Shown in pieces: positions 13,471-24,689 of a stretch of 64,000 nucleotides of DNA. Origin of the DNA: Lyophyllum atratum (lineage: Eukaryota; Basidiomycota; Agaricomycetes; Agaricales; Lyophyllaceae). The notes below the pieces were generated by a model. That model saw only the letters and a list, made by a program, of their open reading frames with translations, was not told the DNA's origin and searched no databases. Where the stretch lies: the NCBI GenBank assembly GCA_014905825.1, contig JACGCN010000024.1, positions 62,001 through 126,000 on the forward strand, given 5' to 3'. Numbering within the stretch: the stretch's first letter is position 1; every line of letters starts with the position of its first letter. Made by a program: the position numbers and the translations under genes.

Positions 13471-16310
13471 TTATCGAGCGCCCCCTCCACATGGTGGTGG
13501 CACCGCAGCGTTAATCGCGTCCCAGGGATCAGGGGGGTAGGTGCATCCGGAAATGGGGGTTGGCGCGCCGGCGGTATCCTGGCCATTGAACCATCCTTTA
13601 CCAACACTAATCGTCGCAGTGGCCGTGAACGTCGGCGGAGGCAGGCTCATTACGGTACCCGTTGGGGTATAGGTGGGCAACAAGCTCCCAGGCGTGCCGA
13701 CGTTGGAGATGGTTGCTGGAGGCCAAGGGAAGCGTGCGGTGGCAGTTGCCGCGATTGTACCTGCACCAGCACCACCTGTCTGCCATGGCTGAAAGTTCCC
13801 ATCGAACACGGGACCATCTACACCAAGAGAAGCACAAGTACCCGATGCTGTCCTTGGGTCTGTCGGCATCCACCCGTTCCGAAGACCGAGCTGATAAGAC
13901 CATAGGGGCGATTCGACGATACCAGCCGTTGAGTTACCGACCTGAGATGCGTTGTAAGCGTGGGTAGTAGGCACATGAATCCATTACGAAACTGACCTTC
14001 CACGTCCAAAAGAACCAATCACCGAGGGCGTCCATGCTGGCCTCCGCGAATTTTTGGAGCCCAGCTTTCGTAGCGGCGGACCACTTCGAAGAGTCCTGCC
14101 AATCAGCGCAATTGCCACCGTAGGTCGTACCACGCCCGGCAACGCCTTTGAGGAACAGACCGCAGTCGTTAAATCCGTTGCTGAACTCTCCAGCGACGGT
14201 CACTCCAAAGTTAGATCGGCTGAAGAAGACGATGAGCATCAGGTAAACGGACGTGATCTCGGGATTCTGTAGTAATTTTATACCTGCTGTTGACCCCTGC
14301 GGCCCATCGACTGCATGCTTGCTTCGGCCATACTCCCCCAGCATCATCCCCTGTGCCGGTGTCGATGGGTGACGTGGATGTAGAACCATCGAAGGACATG
14401 TAGGGGTGTGTGTCGAGGGCGATGCGGTCAGAGCCGGGGAGGAAGTCTGCCCACGACGAAAGGCCACCGAAGCCATCATGGATCGAGATGTACGGACCAT
14501 TACCTTCGCCGAATCCAGTTATACCGCGTATCATGGTGTGTGCTTGGAGGTAACTAAAGCACGGAAGTTGGAAACGTCCAAGAACAAAAGGAAGAACAAA
14601 TGCAATGCTTACAAACTGGTGAGCTGTGAACGACCGATGATGGAGAGGAGCGCTTCGTTCATGATGCCAAATAACGGGACCAGATCCTTGTACTGAGGTT
14701 GCGAGATAAACTCAGTGAATACGCGTATGTATTCTAATGCTCGCTGTGCGTTCGCGATACCCATGACACCGTTCAAAAAGTTAGGATCGCCCAGTTTCCC
14801 CGAGTGATTGTAGCCTGGAGGACGTCCGTGAGATAACCTGCCAGCAAACAAAAGGATGCGGTGCTGGTTTACCGTTCTGCGATCCAGGAATCGTGTGCAA
14901 ATCAAGTTTGACGCGGAGACCATACTTCCTACACCACCCAAGCAGACGGAGGATATATCTGTAACGCGGTGGGGCGTTGGGATCAGCATGGAAGAGGTGA
15001 TGGACAGATTGAATTACGCACTTCCAGCTGGTCTGGGCGAGGAAAGGCTCGCCGGGCCAGGTCTCGATGGCCCAGTATGGTACAGGCAACCTGATCCAGT
15101 TGAGACCAGCGCCGGCGATCTCCGCTATATCTTCCTCCGTCTGTGACAATGGAGTGTCAGATGTGGAGAACATAGGAGAGAAAGGGGTACTCCTTACAAT
15201 AAATGTCTTGTAGTGGTCTTCTAGTTGATTGATCCCACCGCTTGCAGTGTCAGCGCGCATGAGGGTGCTAAGAGTCCACTCATCGACGGCGCCTGGGTAC
15301 TTTTGGAATAGCGCCGGAGAAATAAATGGCTCGAGAACGAAAAGACCTCCTAGATTGACCCTGATTTCCACATAACAAATTCGATCAGCAAGGATCATGC
15401 GAGAATAGCACAGGTGAAAGAAACATACCCATGAACGCGATCTTTGCCCCAGGTCCAACTTTGATTGAGAGGAGGGGTCCAAGAGTTTGGTCGAGCATTA
15501 TTATCGAATGGGTCGTTGGGATCGGATACCCCTGGGGGTGGTTAGTCAGGATGACTCTTAGATGAACAATAATCGGGATTCGAAGTCGTAAAAAAAAATG
15601 ACACGCAAGGAAATGAAATTGTCAAGAAAGCCGCTCAAATTTAGGCGCCTTTGGCGACACATTTAGACAAGCGCTTACACCGCCTATGTCATGCGGGAAC
15701 GAAGAAAGATGATGTAGGTAGACAAACTGCACCGTGATGCTGATAGGGCTTTGACAAGAACAGAGAAGCGGAGATGTGTGAACTTACAATAGCCACCAAA
15801 TTTGTTCGTATACGTGAAAGTAGATCCATCCTCGGTGGTGACCGTCGATCCATCTCCCCCTGTAGTAGCAAGCGTGGGAGGTCCATTGTTTCCACCGCCG
15901 CCCCCTATGGGCCCTCCGCCAGCTGTAGTGGAGGGGCTAGGAGTACCGTCTGCTTGGGAATTCCGCTGCTTGGGCTTGATAACAGTAAAGTATACAGGAA
16001 TGATCACGGCCAGTATTATTATTGCAAGGATCACGAGGCCAACGAGCACCAGTAGAAATGGTCGTCGGCGTTGCCTGGTGCGGGGTAACTCTTCTGGATA
16101 TTCGTTGACTTCCGGCTTGGCCGATTCAGAAATGAGAGGTCCTGAGTTATTGTCCAAGGGCGGGATGTACGAATCGCGAGGAGTTGATGCATCCGACTCT
16201 ATATATGACGCCCTGGGAGGTTCGAGCAGATCATGGTCGTCTGCGGGCAAAGGAGTGTGGAGAGCCGTCTCTAAGGTAGCAGAGGTAGCAGAGACGGGAC
16301 GGTCGACCAT
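13471..16310 (-). CDS. Membrane-anchored glucan 1,3-beta-glucosidase (GH5_9)
   Basis: Nine exons: 15788-16310, 15429-15531, 15198-15360, 15022-15140, 14873-14958, 14613-14814, 14284-14553, 13997-14219 and 13471-13941, in phase throughout, 719 aa. Residues 1-83 are a cytoplasmic Pro/Ser-rich tail ending in RQRRR. Residues about 84-110 (FLLVLVGLVILAIIILAVII) are a signal anchor, followed by a Gly/Ser linker and the glycosidase. GH5 landmarks: RVHGVNLGGLFVLEPFISP, GLNWIRLPVPYWAIE, VKLDLHTIPGSQNGYNHSG, the acid/base box FGIMNEALL, ISIHDGF, LDTHPYMSFDG and the nucleophile box TVAGEFSNGFNDCGLFL. The order matches the type II membrane exo-1,3-glucanases of fungi (ExgD-like), which trim wall beta-1,3-glucan. 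The usual NEP is NEA here. I chose ATG 16310; an in-frame ATG at 16385 would add 25 residues. The C-terminal extension is Pro/Ala/Thr-rich. Confidence 0.93.
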
Positions 16311-19300
16311 CTTGCACAACGGCGGGGCGTGGTGGAGGAGGACAAGGGGCGCACAAGCTCGCCAGCATGCTTGGTCGAGGTTCACATTTGTGGGCGGTTA
16401 TGATGAATGGCACGTGGGCATATTTTAGGCCCCGGCCCGGCCTTCCAAGCCCGCAACACTGTGGGGTTCGTTACACCTTACAATAGTACATTGATGACTG
16501 CAGGCATGCCCTCCACGGGACTTTTTGAAGCATAGTTCCACCGTCTACCGAGTCTGATGAGCCTGAATTTTTGAAGGCTTGGGCGTTCTGAACCTTCAGC
16601 AACTTTAGTCTCGACTTTTCATACATCGGAGATTAAGCCGCTTGGCAGCGGGCTATTTCGCCGATCAAATTGGCAACATCGCGTAAAATACTTCCGCGCC
16701 CGCCTCGAAAGGCGATGAGCCATTGGTAGAATGAAGTCACTCGGGCATGAGTTGGTTCTGCGTATCAGAAGCTCAATGCGACAGCTTGGATAGGCATTCG
16801 AACATACGAAGATTACGGATTTACTGCGGACGTATCCGATGAGATGGCCCTATACGAATGTCCTTCCAGTTGTCATATCAAGTCTTCACCGCCCAAACTG
16901 CCGCATAAAGTAACAGAGGCCGTCTATACGTCCGCCCTGCAGCGGGCTAAATTCTACCTCCCGACGCAAGGGAATGTAAATTAGCATGGAAGGCTAGACA
17001 CATATCATCAAAACGATATCTCTAGAACTTCCGTATCACGAAGGCATACCAGTCTGTAGCTGCTAAAACCTTTCAGGATATGTTTCTCATCCGAAAAATG
17101 CAGAGAAGTAAGACATAAGCAACATCGCTTTCGCCGCACTATCCATAATTACTGTTCGAGGTTCTCGGAGCGCCTGCTTTGGCGCCCAGTCTGTTATCAT
17201 CGGCCGATGCTCAACTCCGATGACACTGCCAGAATCCAGTGAGTTCAGGATAGGCAGTCTCTTAAATCCTGTGTCAGGAGTGAAAAGTCATGGCAGATAA
17301 TGAAACACGACAGACCATGGACCTTCCTCGATCGCGGACCTAGGAGACCCAACAACTCGGGCCTCAAGATACTTAATGTTAAAAGATAAAAACATCCGTA
17401 TGGCTATAAATTCATCGAACTTCGTACTCGACGGGACTTCCAAGTTTTGACCCTTTTTGCACTGGTCAGTTTCTCCAAAGCAGCATCTTCTCATTCCTCA
17501 TTGACGCTCGACGCACCGGGGATACGTACCACATACACCCGCACAACATACGAGGGGCCGGCCGAGATTCGCGATCCCAAGCACAAGCTAAGGGTGTAAA
17601 ATGTACTCAATCGAAGAGAAAGCGGAATGGCAGAGATCATAACGTTAACGGCATCCAAAAGACATGAACCCTTGACCCTTCTCCGATCCGAAGGTGGACT
17701 TGCACTAAGACTGAACCTCTCGCAAATACCCTATCAAACACCGCGACAATCCCCATTATCCCGTCTTGACACATCCAAGAAGCCCTCAAGATTCGGACGC
17801 GCACAGCACCCAACTTGCTCCGATACCCAAGAGACCCAGCCAAGAGTGCGGCTCCCAGGAGAATATAGACCATTAAGTCAGATCTCGGTGCGCTCCAGCT
17901 CCGAAAGTCCAAATTTGGTGTTGAGAGCATCGTGTTAAAGCGAGCACGAATAGAGGCTAGTCGCTCGAAGAAATGAAAGGAAAGAAGTTGTGTTAGGTGC
18001 ACCAAAAGCGGTTCCTCGGAGACGCGGGACGGATTTGTGGCAGGGTATTTGGCTTTATTGGAGGATCCAAGCAGAGGCAGACAAACTGGAAGAAATCTGC
18101 ATGGAAGTCGACTTGTCGAAGTCGGCACTGCGCAGGGTCGCAAACTTGCTCGCGGACTTGTGGCTTTGCAACTCGCGCCAATAATTAACCTAGAAGTTCC
18201 ACGATAATAAATAGGATCTGTCATTACGAGTTGACAGAGGGTCGTATGACAAGAGACTCATGTTCTCATGCGCCTCTAGAGACACGGTTTGGGGTGCGCA
18301 ATATCGCCTAATATCGCATGAAGTGGGAACCGAGGAACGTCAACGTCGCAAGCAAACACGCGATACACATGCCGTCCTCAGAGCCAGAACAGCCAGATAT
18401 TTTCGACTCACGAAGTCAAAACTCCGACGCAACAGCGAAGAAGCTCGCGAGAGTTGTTGGGCGGGGACATTAATTGATTTCTCTTGCGATCATGATCACT
18501 TGTGTATCCAGCACTCCATACAGGACCTTATCTTCCCGGGCTACCTGGGAAAAAATAAAACCCTGAGGGAAGTGACATCTGTAGAAGCGCTAGGCGCTGT
18601 CATGAGTGTGGTCCTGCAGCTTCACGGTTAACGTCTCCGACATCGATCGAGGCGTGGAAACCCTCGGTTTCCCTGCAGGTTTAGCTGCAGAACTTTCAGG
18701 GCTGAGATGGGTAGGCCCTCCCGCCCAGCAGCCGCGCCTGGCGGACGCCGGACGTGAATAACCGCGAACATATGGCATCAACCCAGGAAAATTGGGGTGA
18801 CGGAACTTTGAATCGGAGGCTGGGACGTCATGAAAAGATGATGATAAAGAACAATCCATATGCGTCTGTAAAGGCATTGTCCGTGGGGTTCCCAGCTTGA
18901 ATTCCGTTTGGCCTAGGTGCCGAGCGACGAGATGCGAAATACTTCAAAAATACTTGACCCACAATGACGAGAGAAGAAGAGGGTTGGTGATGAAGATTGC
19001 AGCCGAGCATGCTTCATACAACACTTGACTCTATAGGTCAGAATGCTTCTAGCTCTAGAGGGATGATGGTCACTGGAGTGGACGAGGGTTCGTGATCAAC
19101 GCTGGCAACCCCACCGCCCACTTCCCCTGTTCGAGTCGACCCTCCGGTGTCTTAGTGGCAACGTTGACGGTGGCAATAAGCATCGATTGTTTGGTACTAC
19201 CGTGTAGAGTAAATACGCCGCCGCCGCCGTCGTCGATCAACGTCTTCTGTAGTTCTTGAAACTCGATCGAGAGGAACATGGGGTGCTGCCGCGTGGCAGC

Positions 19301-19583
19301 ATGGCAACAAAACGGCAATGAACATGGATTGAGGAGATGACCGACTGCTTACATCCGAGTCTGATGATACGAGTATACGATTGCACAAAGGCGCCAACAT
19401 GCCTCACGAGTCCAAAGGTGCTCAACAAGGGGGGGAAGGGGCGGTGAGAAGAAGGGAAAGAAGAAAAGCAACGCACGGACGAGCAATATCAATCATAGCA
19501 TGTACTGACGGTGGTGACCAAAATGTTAGTCAGCATTGAAGAGAGACGTGGAGAAAGACGGAGGAACGTACTTTGGTGTGTAA
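16311..19583. other. Gene-poor stretch
   Basis: About 3.3 kb with no gene that I can support. A minus-strand frame at 17637-18224 contains one hydrophobic segment (LMVYILLGAALLAGSLGY, about 17817-17870) and could be part of a small membrane protein, but I found no convincing exon chain. A minus-strand frame at 19070-19318 (82 codons) just downstream of pinin is coding-like in composition, but its family is unknown. Confidence 0.35.
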
Positions 19584-20739
19584 CTAATACTCGACGGCAT
19601 CATCATCGTCAGCTTGCATGGGCACCGGCTCTTCCTTCTTTTCCGGCTCAGCCGTTGGCTCCTTCAGCTCCCCGCCCGCTGTGCCCTTGTCTACGTCCAT
19701 GCTAGCAGCGGGCTCAACAGCATCGGTCGCCTCAGCAACTGGCGTTTCCTCGGGGGCGGGAGGGGGAGGAGCGGCGGGTGCAGGAGCCGGATCCATATCC
19801 ATCTCAACATCCTCTGGAACCTTTTCTGTTTTTCTCCGCGCATCCTCCTCGGCAACTCGCTGCCTGAGCTGGTTGATTTCAACGATGCCAGTCCCACGCT
19901 CCTCGTGAAAGAGTTGCCATTCTTTTTCTGCGGCTTCTGCAACCTGTGAATTATAAGTACGTGTTATCATGACAGGAGAGGCGAATAGACTTGCCTCTGC
20001 TTTGCGGTGGGCAAGGAATGACTCCTGGGCAGGCAAGAGAATTGCAGGGAGGTAGTAGAGCGGCGGTGGGTGTGAACGATTGGGAAGAGCGAGGGGATTA
20101 GTGGAGGGTGGAGGCGTTGTATCGTCCAAGGGGATGGTGTCAGATGTAATTAAAAAGTTAGCAAGCAGGGGTAGTCGGGTCCGGCGATATTTATACTAGA
20201 GAATTTCCATGAGCCTCGACACAACTTCAGAAGGTGGATATGGACGTACAATAGAATCCTTGAGCTGCAACTCTTCTTCTCTCCTGTTGGCAGACATCTT
20301 GTCCTTTTTGGCCTCTTCGGCTCTCCTGACGGAATCGGTCTCTTTTCGCAGTTTATTCTGTAGTCTTTGTTCTATCAGTTGACGTTTTTTGGCCTGTCGG
20401 AGCACCTATCAGCACAGAACTTGGATGTCAAACATGCAAACTCACCGCCTCGCTCGCATTTCGCTCCTTGTCCTCGATTTTCGCCTTGTTGAGGGTGCCA
20501 ACCAAGAGTCCAAACATGCTTTTACCCCGTTTGCGTTCTCGACCGCCACCTGTGAGGGCCTCGATGTCCAGTCGCGGCCGTTTCTTGCCTCCTGCGGCCA
20601 TTGCAGCTGGCTCCGTCGGTGGTCGCTGAGGCTCCTCCACTTCAGGCTTCGGAGCATCTTGAAGCGTTCTGATCACCAGAAACTGTCAACTTCGAAATGC
20701 TATGCGTCGAAAGAATCTAACATACTCGTCGGACGACAT
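19584..20739 (-). CDS. Pinin/SDK/MemA-domain protein
   Basis: Pinin is a nuclear splicing-associated protein of the exon-junction neighbourhood. Five exons: 20726-20739, 20446-20668, 20250-20393, 19995-20195 and 19584-19943 (313 aa). The core reads KRGKSMFGLLVGTLNKAKIE, then KKRQLIEQRLQNKLRKETD, RRAEEAKKDKMSANRREEEL and, in exon 4, TRLPLLANFLITSD and RSHPPPLYYLPAILLPAQE, as in fungal pinins. The C-terminus is acidic and Pro/Ala/Glu-rich, ending DDDDAVEY. The first exon encodes only MSSD plus two bases. The fourth intron (19944-19994) has a GC donor (GAG|GCAAGT) and is 51 bases long without an in-frame stop, so it may be retained. The gene is divergent from SRP72, with 124 bases between start codons. 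Confidence 0.85.
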
Positions 20740-20863
20740 TTGCGTAAGATTTGCTGGTGGATGTTGGGGAAGGCGAGTGTGGGAATTTCAGTGACAGCGC
20801 AGAAATCGCTTGATCGGTACTTGATCGGTGTTCCTCACGAATTCCACGACACACTCCCAGACG
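20740..20863. promoter_or_regulatory. Bidirectional promoter, pinin / SRP72
   Basis: Only 124 bases separate the divergent start codons at 20739 (-) and 20864 (+), so both genes must share promoter and 5' UTR space. No TATA box is visible, as is common for housekeeping genes. Coupled expression is an inference. Confidence 0.6.
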
Positions 20864-21967
20864 ATGGCTCCCAAGGTAGTGGCGACGAGCTCAGGGCCCA
20901 CTAGTAGGCACAAGGGTAAAGAGAATGCCAGGAAATCGACTCCCAAACAGCCTTTGAGTGTCCCGGAACGGCTGAAGCGATTGTTCACATCGCTGTGCGC
21001 ACAAATTGATGGAGGGCATTTTAATAATGCTATAAAAACATGCGATAAGAGTATGATTCATTTATCCATCTTCATTAGCAGCGAGATACTAATCTCATGG
21101 CTAGTACTGCGACTCGAACCCAATGATACGGACGCGAATCAGACCAAGCTGTTCCTGCTACTGCAGACTGAACAGTATGATGCTGCGCTCTCCCTGATCG
21201 ATAGCGGTGGGCAGCACGCGTTCGAGCGGGCGTATTCGCTGTACCGCCTGCCGCACGAAGAGGAGGCTAGGCAGGTGTTACAGGAAACCAAGGGAGAGAA
21301 GGGTGACGACGACAGAGGGGTTGTTCATCTGGAGGCACAATTGGTATGCCGCTCATCCGTCATGGAACTTGCTTCTCATTCAGGACTGCAGAGCTATCGT
21401 GATGGTTCTTACGAAGAGGCGGTTGAGCTTTACAATCAGCTCCTTGAGACTGCAGATCCGGTATGCTCACAGTTTAGGCACCTATCCATTCTTCTAACGG
21501 ATCTTCAGCACTCCGAGGAACATTCGGATATCCTGACCAATCTCCAAGCCGCACAGCAGCACCTCGATTTCATCAGGAGCGGCTTCCTACACGCCCTCGA
21601 CGCCCTCGCCACCGCGGTGAGTAGTACGATGGAGTCCAATCCTCCACCAGCGCAGCCTTCCGGCCTCAGCGCTGCGGCGGTGGCGTCTGTGGCATCGGCA
21701 TCAACTGCACCCGCTGCCCCGGCCGAGAAGAAGGTGCGCAAGTCGCGCCTCCCCCTTGGTGTTGTTCCTGGGGTCACTCCTCCGCCTGATCCGGAGCGAT
21801 GGCTGAAGAAGTCCGAGAGGTCGACCTTTGGGCAAGGGAAGAGGAGAAAGGGGCAAGGAGGTAGTGGGGCGACGCAGGGGAGTGCGGCAGTGGAGAATGC
21901 TCCAACCGCCACCACCACCCCAAGCCATACCAAACCTTCAGGGAGTAAAGGGAAGAAGAGGAAGTAA
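20864..21967 (+). CDS. SRP72: SRP72, signal recognition particle subunit, compact form
   Basis: Binds SRP RNA with SRP68 for co-translational targeting to the ER. Exons are 20864-21050, 21105-21343, 21392-21460 and 21509-21967, giving 317 aa. The N-terminus has the TPR-type start ERLKRLFTSLCAQIDGGHF, LFLLLQTEQYDAALSLID, HAFERAYSLYRLPHEEEA and DGSYEEAVELYNQLL. The C-terminus carries the RNA-binding box GVTPPPDPERWLKKSERS, followed by basic KGQGG and a lysine-rich end. SRP72 of yeast and human is over 600 residues; here the middle TPR region between DILTNLQAAQQHLDF and the RNA-binding box is only about 60 residues of Ala/Ser/Pro linker. This is either a real internal loss, a strain or assembly deletion, or an unusually short lineage form. 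All three introns (54, 48, 48 bases) are multiples of three with no in-frame stop. Confidence 0.85.
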   Translation: MAPKVVATSSGPTSRHKGKENARKSTPKQPLSVPERLKRLFTSLCAQIDGGHFNNAIKTCDKSMIHLSIFISSEILISWLVLRLEPNDTDANQTKLFLLLQTEQYDAALSLIDSGGQHAFERAYSLYRLPHEEEARQVLQETKGEKGDDDRGVVHLEAQLVCRSSVMELASHSGLQSYRDGSYEEAVELYNQLLETADPVCSQFRHLSILLTDLQHSEEHSDILTNLQAAQQHLDFIRSGFLHALDALATAVSSTMESNPPPAQPSGLSAAAVASVASASTAPAAPAEKKVRKSRLPLGVVPGVTPPPDPERWLKKSERSTFGQGKRRKGQGGSGATQGSAAVENAPTATTTPSHTKPSGSKGKKRK

Positions 21968-22823
21968 ATTCAGGGAGGCTAAATTGGCTTGAGGTACGAC
22001 TCCCGCGTCGTTCAAGGTTTGCCAGGCTAATTCCACCATCTGGTGCTTCGTGTTAGGTGTTCGGCGTATATAGGTGTACTGATCATGTTTTCCGAACAAT
22101 TAAGCGGCTAACTTAGATCCTCATGCTGAACACGTACTTTTAATTTCTTTCTACATCGAAAGAAAAGCTGTATCTGGCTGCACACTCTCTTCGTGATTAC
22201 CGCTGGTACCAGGAGGACCTAGCGGCATTTGATGGACTAAGTGGAAAATCTTCTCTCTGCAGGTCACCTCAAGGAACCTCTCTTCTCAACGACGAGTTCT
22301 TTGTGCTCGAAGCGGATATACCCTGAGCCTCATGGATAACGTCAGGCACCCATCTTAGTCAGACTTTTGGGGAACGCCCATCATGATCATTGAACTAAAC
22401 ACAGATCCCCTTCGACACGAGGTTCCAACGCAGCGCAGAACCCCCACGAAATGGCTTGTGCGGGATTTGCCTTTCATGCAACCCTGCATATCACTCATCT
22501 TCACAGGCATTACAGAACTCGCGGGTGTGCTTTTGACGAGAGAAGGTCAGAGGAGGCTAATTGGCACCTGGAGGCAAGGTCGCTTTGAACGCGTGCACAC
22601 CATTCCCGTGCGCCCCACGCCTGTTCGCTTTACTTGTTCCACTGGCAGCTTCGGATCGGTCTGCAAAGTCAGATACAGGCGGCATCACCATGCGAGAGCC
22701 TGGCCTCGCCATCTTACCGCAGGACGCATGGCGTTGGTTCATATAAGAGGGAACCGTGAAGGGCTCTCTTTACTTAACTCCTCACACCTACACTCTCCTC
22801 CCTAGCTTCCATCGACCTCTGCG
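21968..22823. other. Intergenic region with phosphatase-like promoter
   Basis: No gene is supported. The right part should be the promoter of the gene starting at 22824; a CATATAAG element lies near 22740, about 80 bases upstream of its ATG. Confidence 0.4.
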
Positions 22824-24689
22824 ATGTTGCTTTCTAAAGTTCTCGGTGTCATCGTCATCGCTCGCAACGGCGACCGCTACAACTACTACCAGGACCCGAT
22901 CACATATGCCGGCTCCAACACCGAGACCACTGCCCTCGGCGTCGTAAGCCCCATTCGCTGTCCATACCAGACCAGATGCTGATCTTTCTGCGTGTTAGGC
23001 CGAGTCCCATCAGCTGGGCTCCCTGCTCCGCGCGACATACTTGGACAGCTCCTCCCCATCCTACGTCCAGGGCATGCGCTCCGACCTTGTCGACAACAGC
23101 GAGATCAAGGCTCGCGTCAAGGCCGGTGTTGAGGGCACCGTCGTCTTCGACTCTGCCATCGCCGTCCTCCAGGGCCTCTTCCCGCCAAACCCCAACAACA
23201 GGATTAAACTTGCTAACGACACCACCGTCGTCGCCCCTCTTGGCGGATACCAGTATGTCCCAGGTGCGTACCATGTACTGTGTTTCGGTGGGAAAGCGCC
23301 TGAAGAGGCTCTACAGTCGAGACGGTCGAACCCGGCAATGATAGGTCTTTGGAGAGCTGGACTAACTGCCCGGTATACATTTTGTCCGACTGCTCTTCGA
23401 CTCGTACCTGACACATGTTACAGGCCTTCGAGAAACACACGAAGAACTTCTATAACTCCCAGGAATTTAAGGACAAGGCAAAGGATGCTCAGCCCTTCTT
23501 CAAGGCTGTGAAGGATTACGTCTTCGGTCGCCCCACTACTCTGGAAAACGCTGTATGTCTTACCCGATCCCCCATCTACTCAGATACTAATTTACCTTCG
23601 CCTGTAGTACAACGTGAGTTACAACATTCTCGAGAGACAAGTATGATCCGAACATTGCGATAGCTCTACGATTACATCAACACCGAGCTTATCCACAACA
23701 AGACTTATGCTTACCGTCTCCCACCCACGCTCATTGAACAAGCCCACAGCCTCGCCAACTTCCACGAAGATGGTGTCTTCTCTGATAAGGACCTAATGGG
23801 CGTTGGCAACAGTTCGTCGTTTTCGACTACGTTTTGACAGAGCATTACTAACGGTTGCTCTTTAGTTGCCGGTCGCACCCTCTTGCACACAATCCTTACT
23901 TCTCTCGAGCGCATCGCATTCAACGGCGATCCTCTGCAGTTCCTCCTAGTCCAGACCACCTACCAGCCACTCATTTCCTTCCTCCATCAAACCGGCATCA
24001 CCGACGAGCATCCCGAGTTCAAAGGCATTCGTAAGTCTCAACTCCTGTATCTGCCCAGGGTATCTGATAACGAATTTATACAGCTAACTACTCCTCCGCC
24101 ATCGCCATCGAACTCCGCCGTGGTAATCCCCCCGACGTCCGCGACTTCCTCCGCATCAGGTTCAGGAACGGAACAGCCAGCCGCTTCCAGGACGTCCACG
24201 TCTTCGGCCACCATGCTGACATCCCCTTGACCGAATTCATCTACCGTGCTGAAGTACGCACCTCTTCCACTACCCTTCCATCCCCCTGAACCCGCTCCTG
24301 ACTCCTCCAACTTACAGAACGCCGCCATCACGAGCAATAAGCAATGGAAAGAAGTCTGCAGTGGCAACTCCGTCACCGCCGCCAGCATATTCTCGCTCCC
24401 CGAGAACACCGGCGCCAACACCCAGGCCGCCTTCACTGGCGCCTTCGCGTTCGTCGGCCTCCTCGCCCTCTTCCTCGCCGCCAAGCTCGTCAAGCGCTCC
24501 CGCGCGCGCGCACGCGAAGCCCGCCTTAGACTCCCTGGTGATGAGGTGAGTGAAGTCGCGATCAATTACGGTGCCATCCCCATCCCGCGCGAGAGGGCGG
24601 AAGCACAGTTCTACGCGAGAGAAGGGGATCCGCCGATCCCGTTCGCTGCGGTGGCACAGTACCCGGAGCAGATGCGGTGGATCGTCTGA
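22824..24689 (+). CDS. Membrane-anchored histidine-phosphatase-like protein (RNG in place of RHG)
   Basis: Nine exons: 22824-22943, 22999-23263, 23317-23372, 23424-23552, 23608-23613, 23664-23811, 23866-24030, 24084-24253 and 24318-24689, in phase, 476 aa. The fold is that of the histidine acid phosphatases / phosphoglycerate-mutase superfamily: VIVIARNGDR at residues 10-18, SHQLGSLLRATYL, FDSAIAVLQGLFPPNP, the central GRTLLHTILTSLERIAFNGD, ELRRGNPPDVRDFLR and the C-terminal VFGHHADIPLTEF near residue 337. The nucleophile of the superfamily is the His of RHG; here the codon is AAC (Asn), so ordinary phosphohistidine chemistry should fail although the second His is kept. There is a single C-terminal membrane helix (AFVGLLALFLAAKLV) followed by a basic RSRARAREAR tail. 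Exon 5 is only 6 bases (Tyr-Asn). A decayed copy lies at 27063-27985. Confidence 0.85.

Noticed and set aside
19070..19318. Small minus-strand protein beyond pinin
   Set aside because: Composition is plausible, but I found no exon structure or family, so I kept it only as a note in the gap entry.
21599..21653. A fourth intron in SRP72 at GCG|GTGAGT
   Set aside because: The donor is good, but the only nearby frame-keeping acceptor gives a 39-base intron, below the sizes seen elsewhere.
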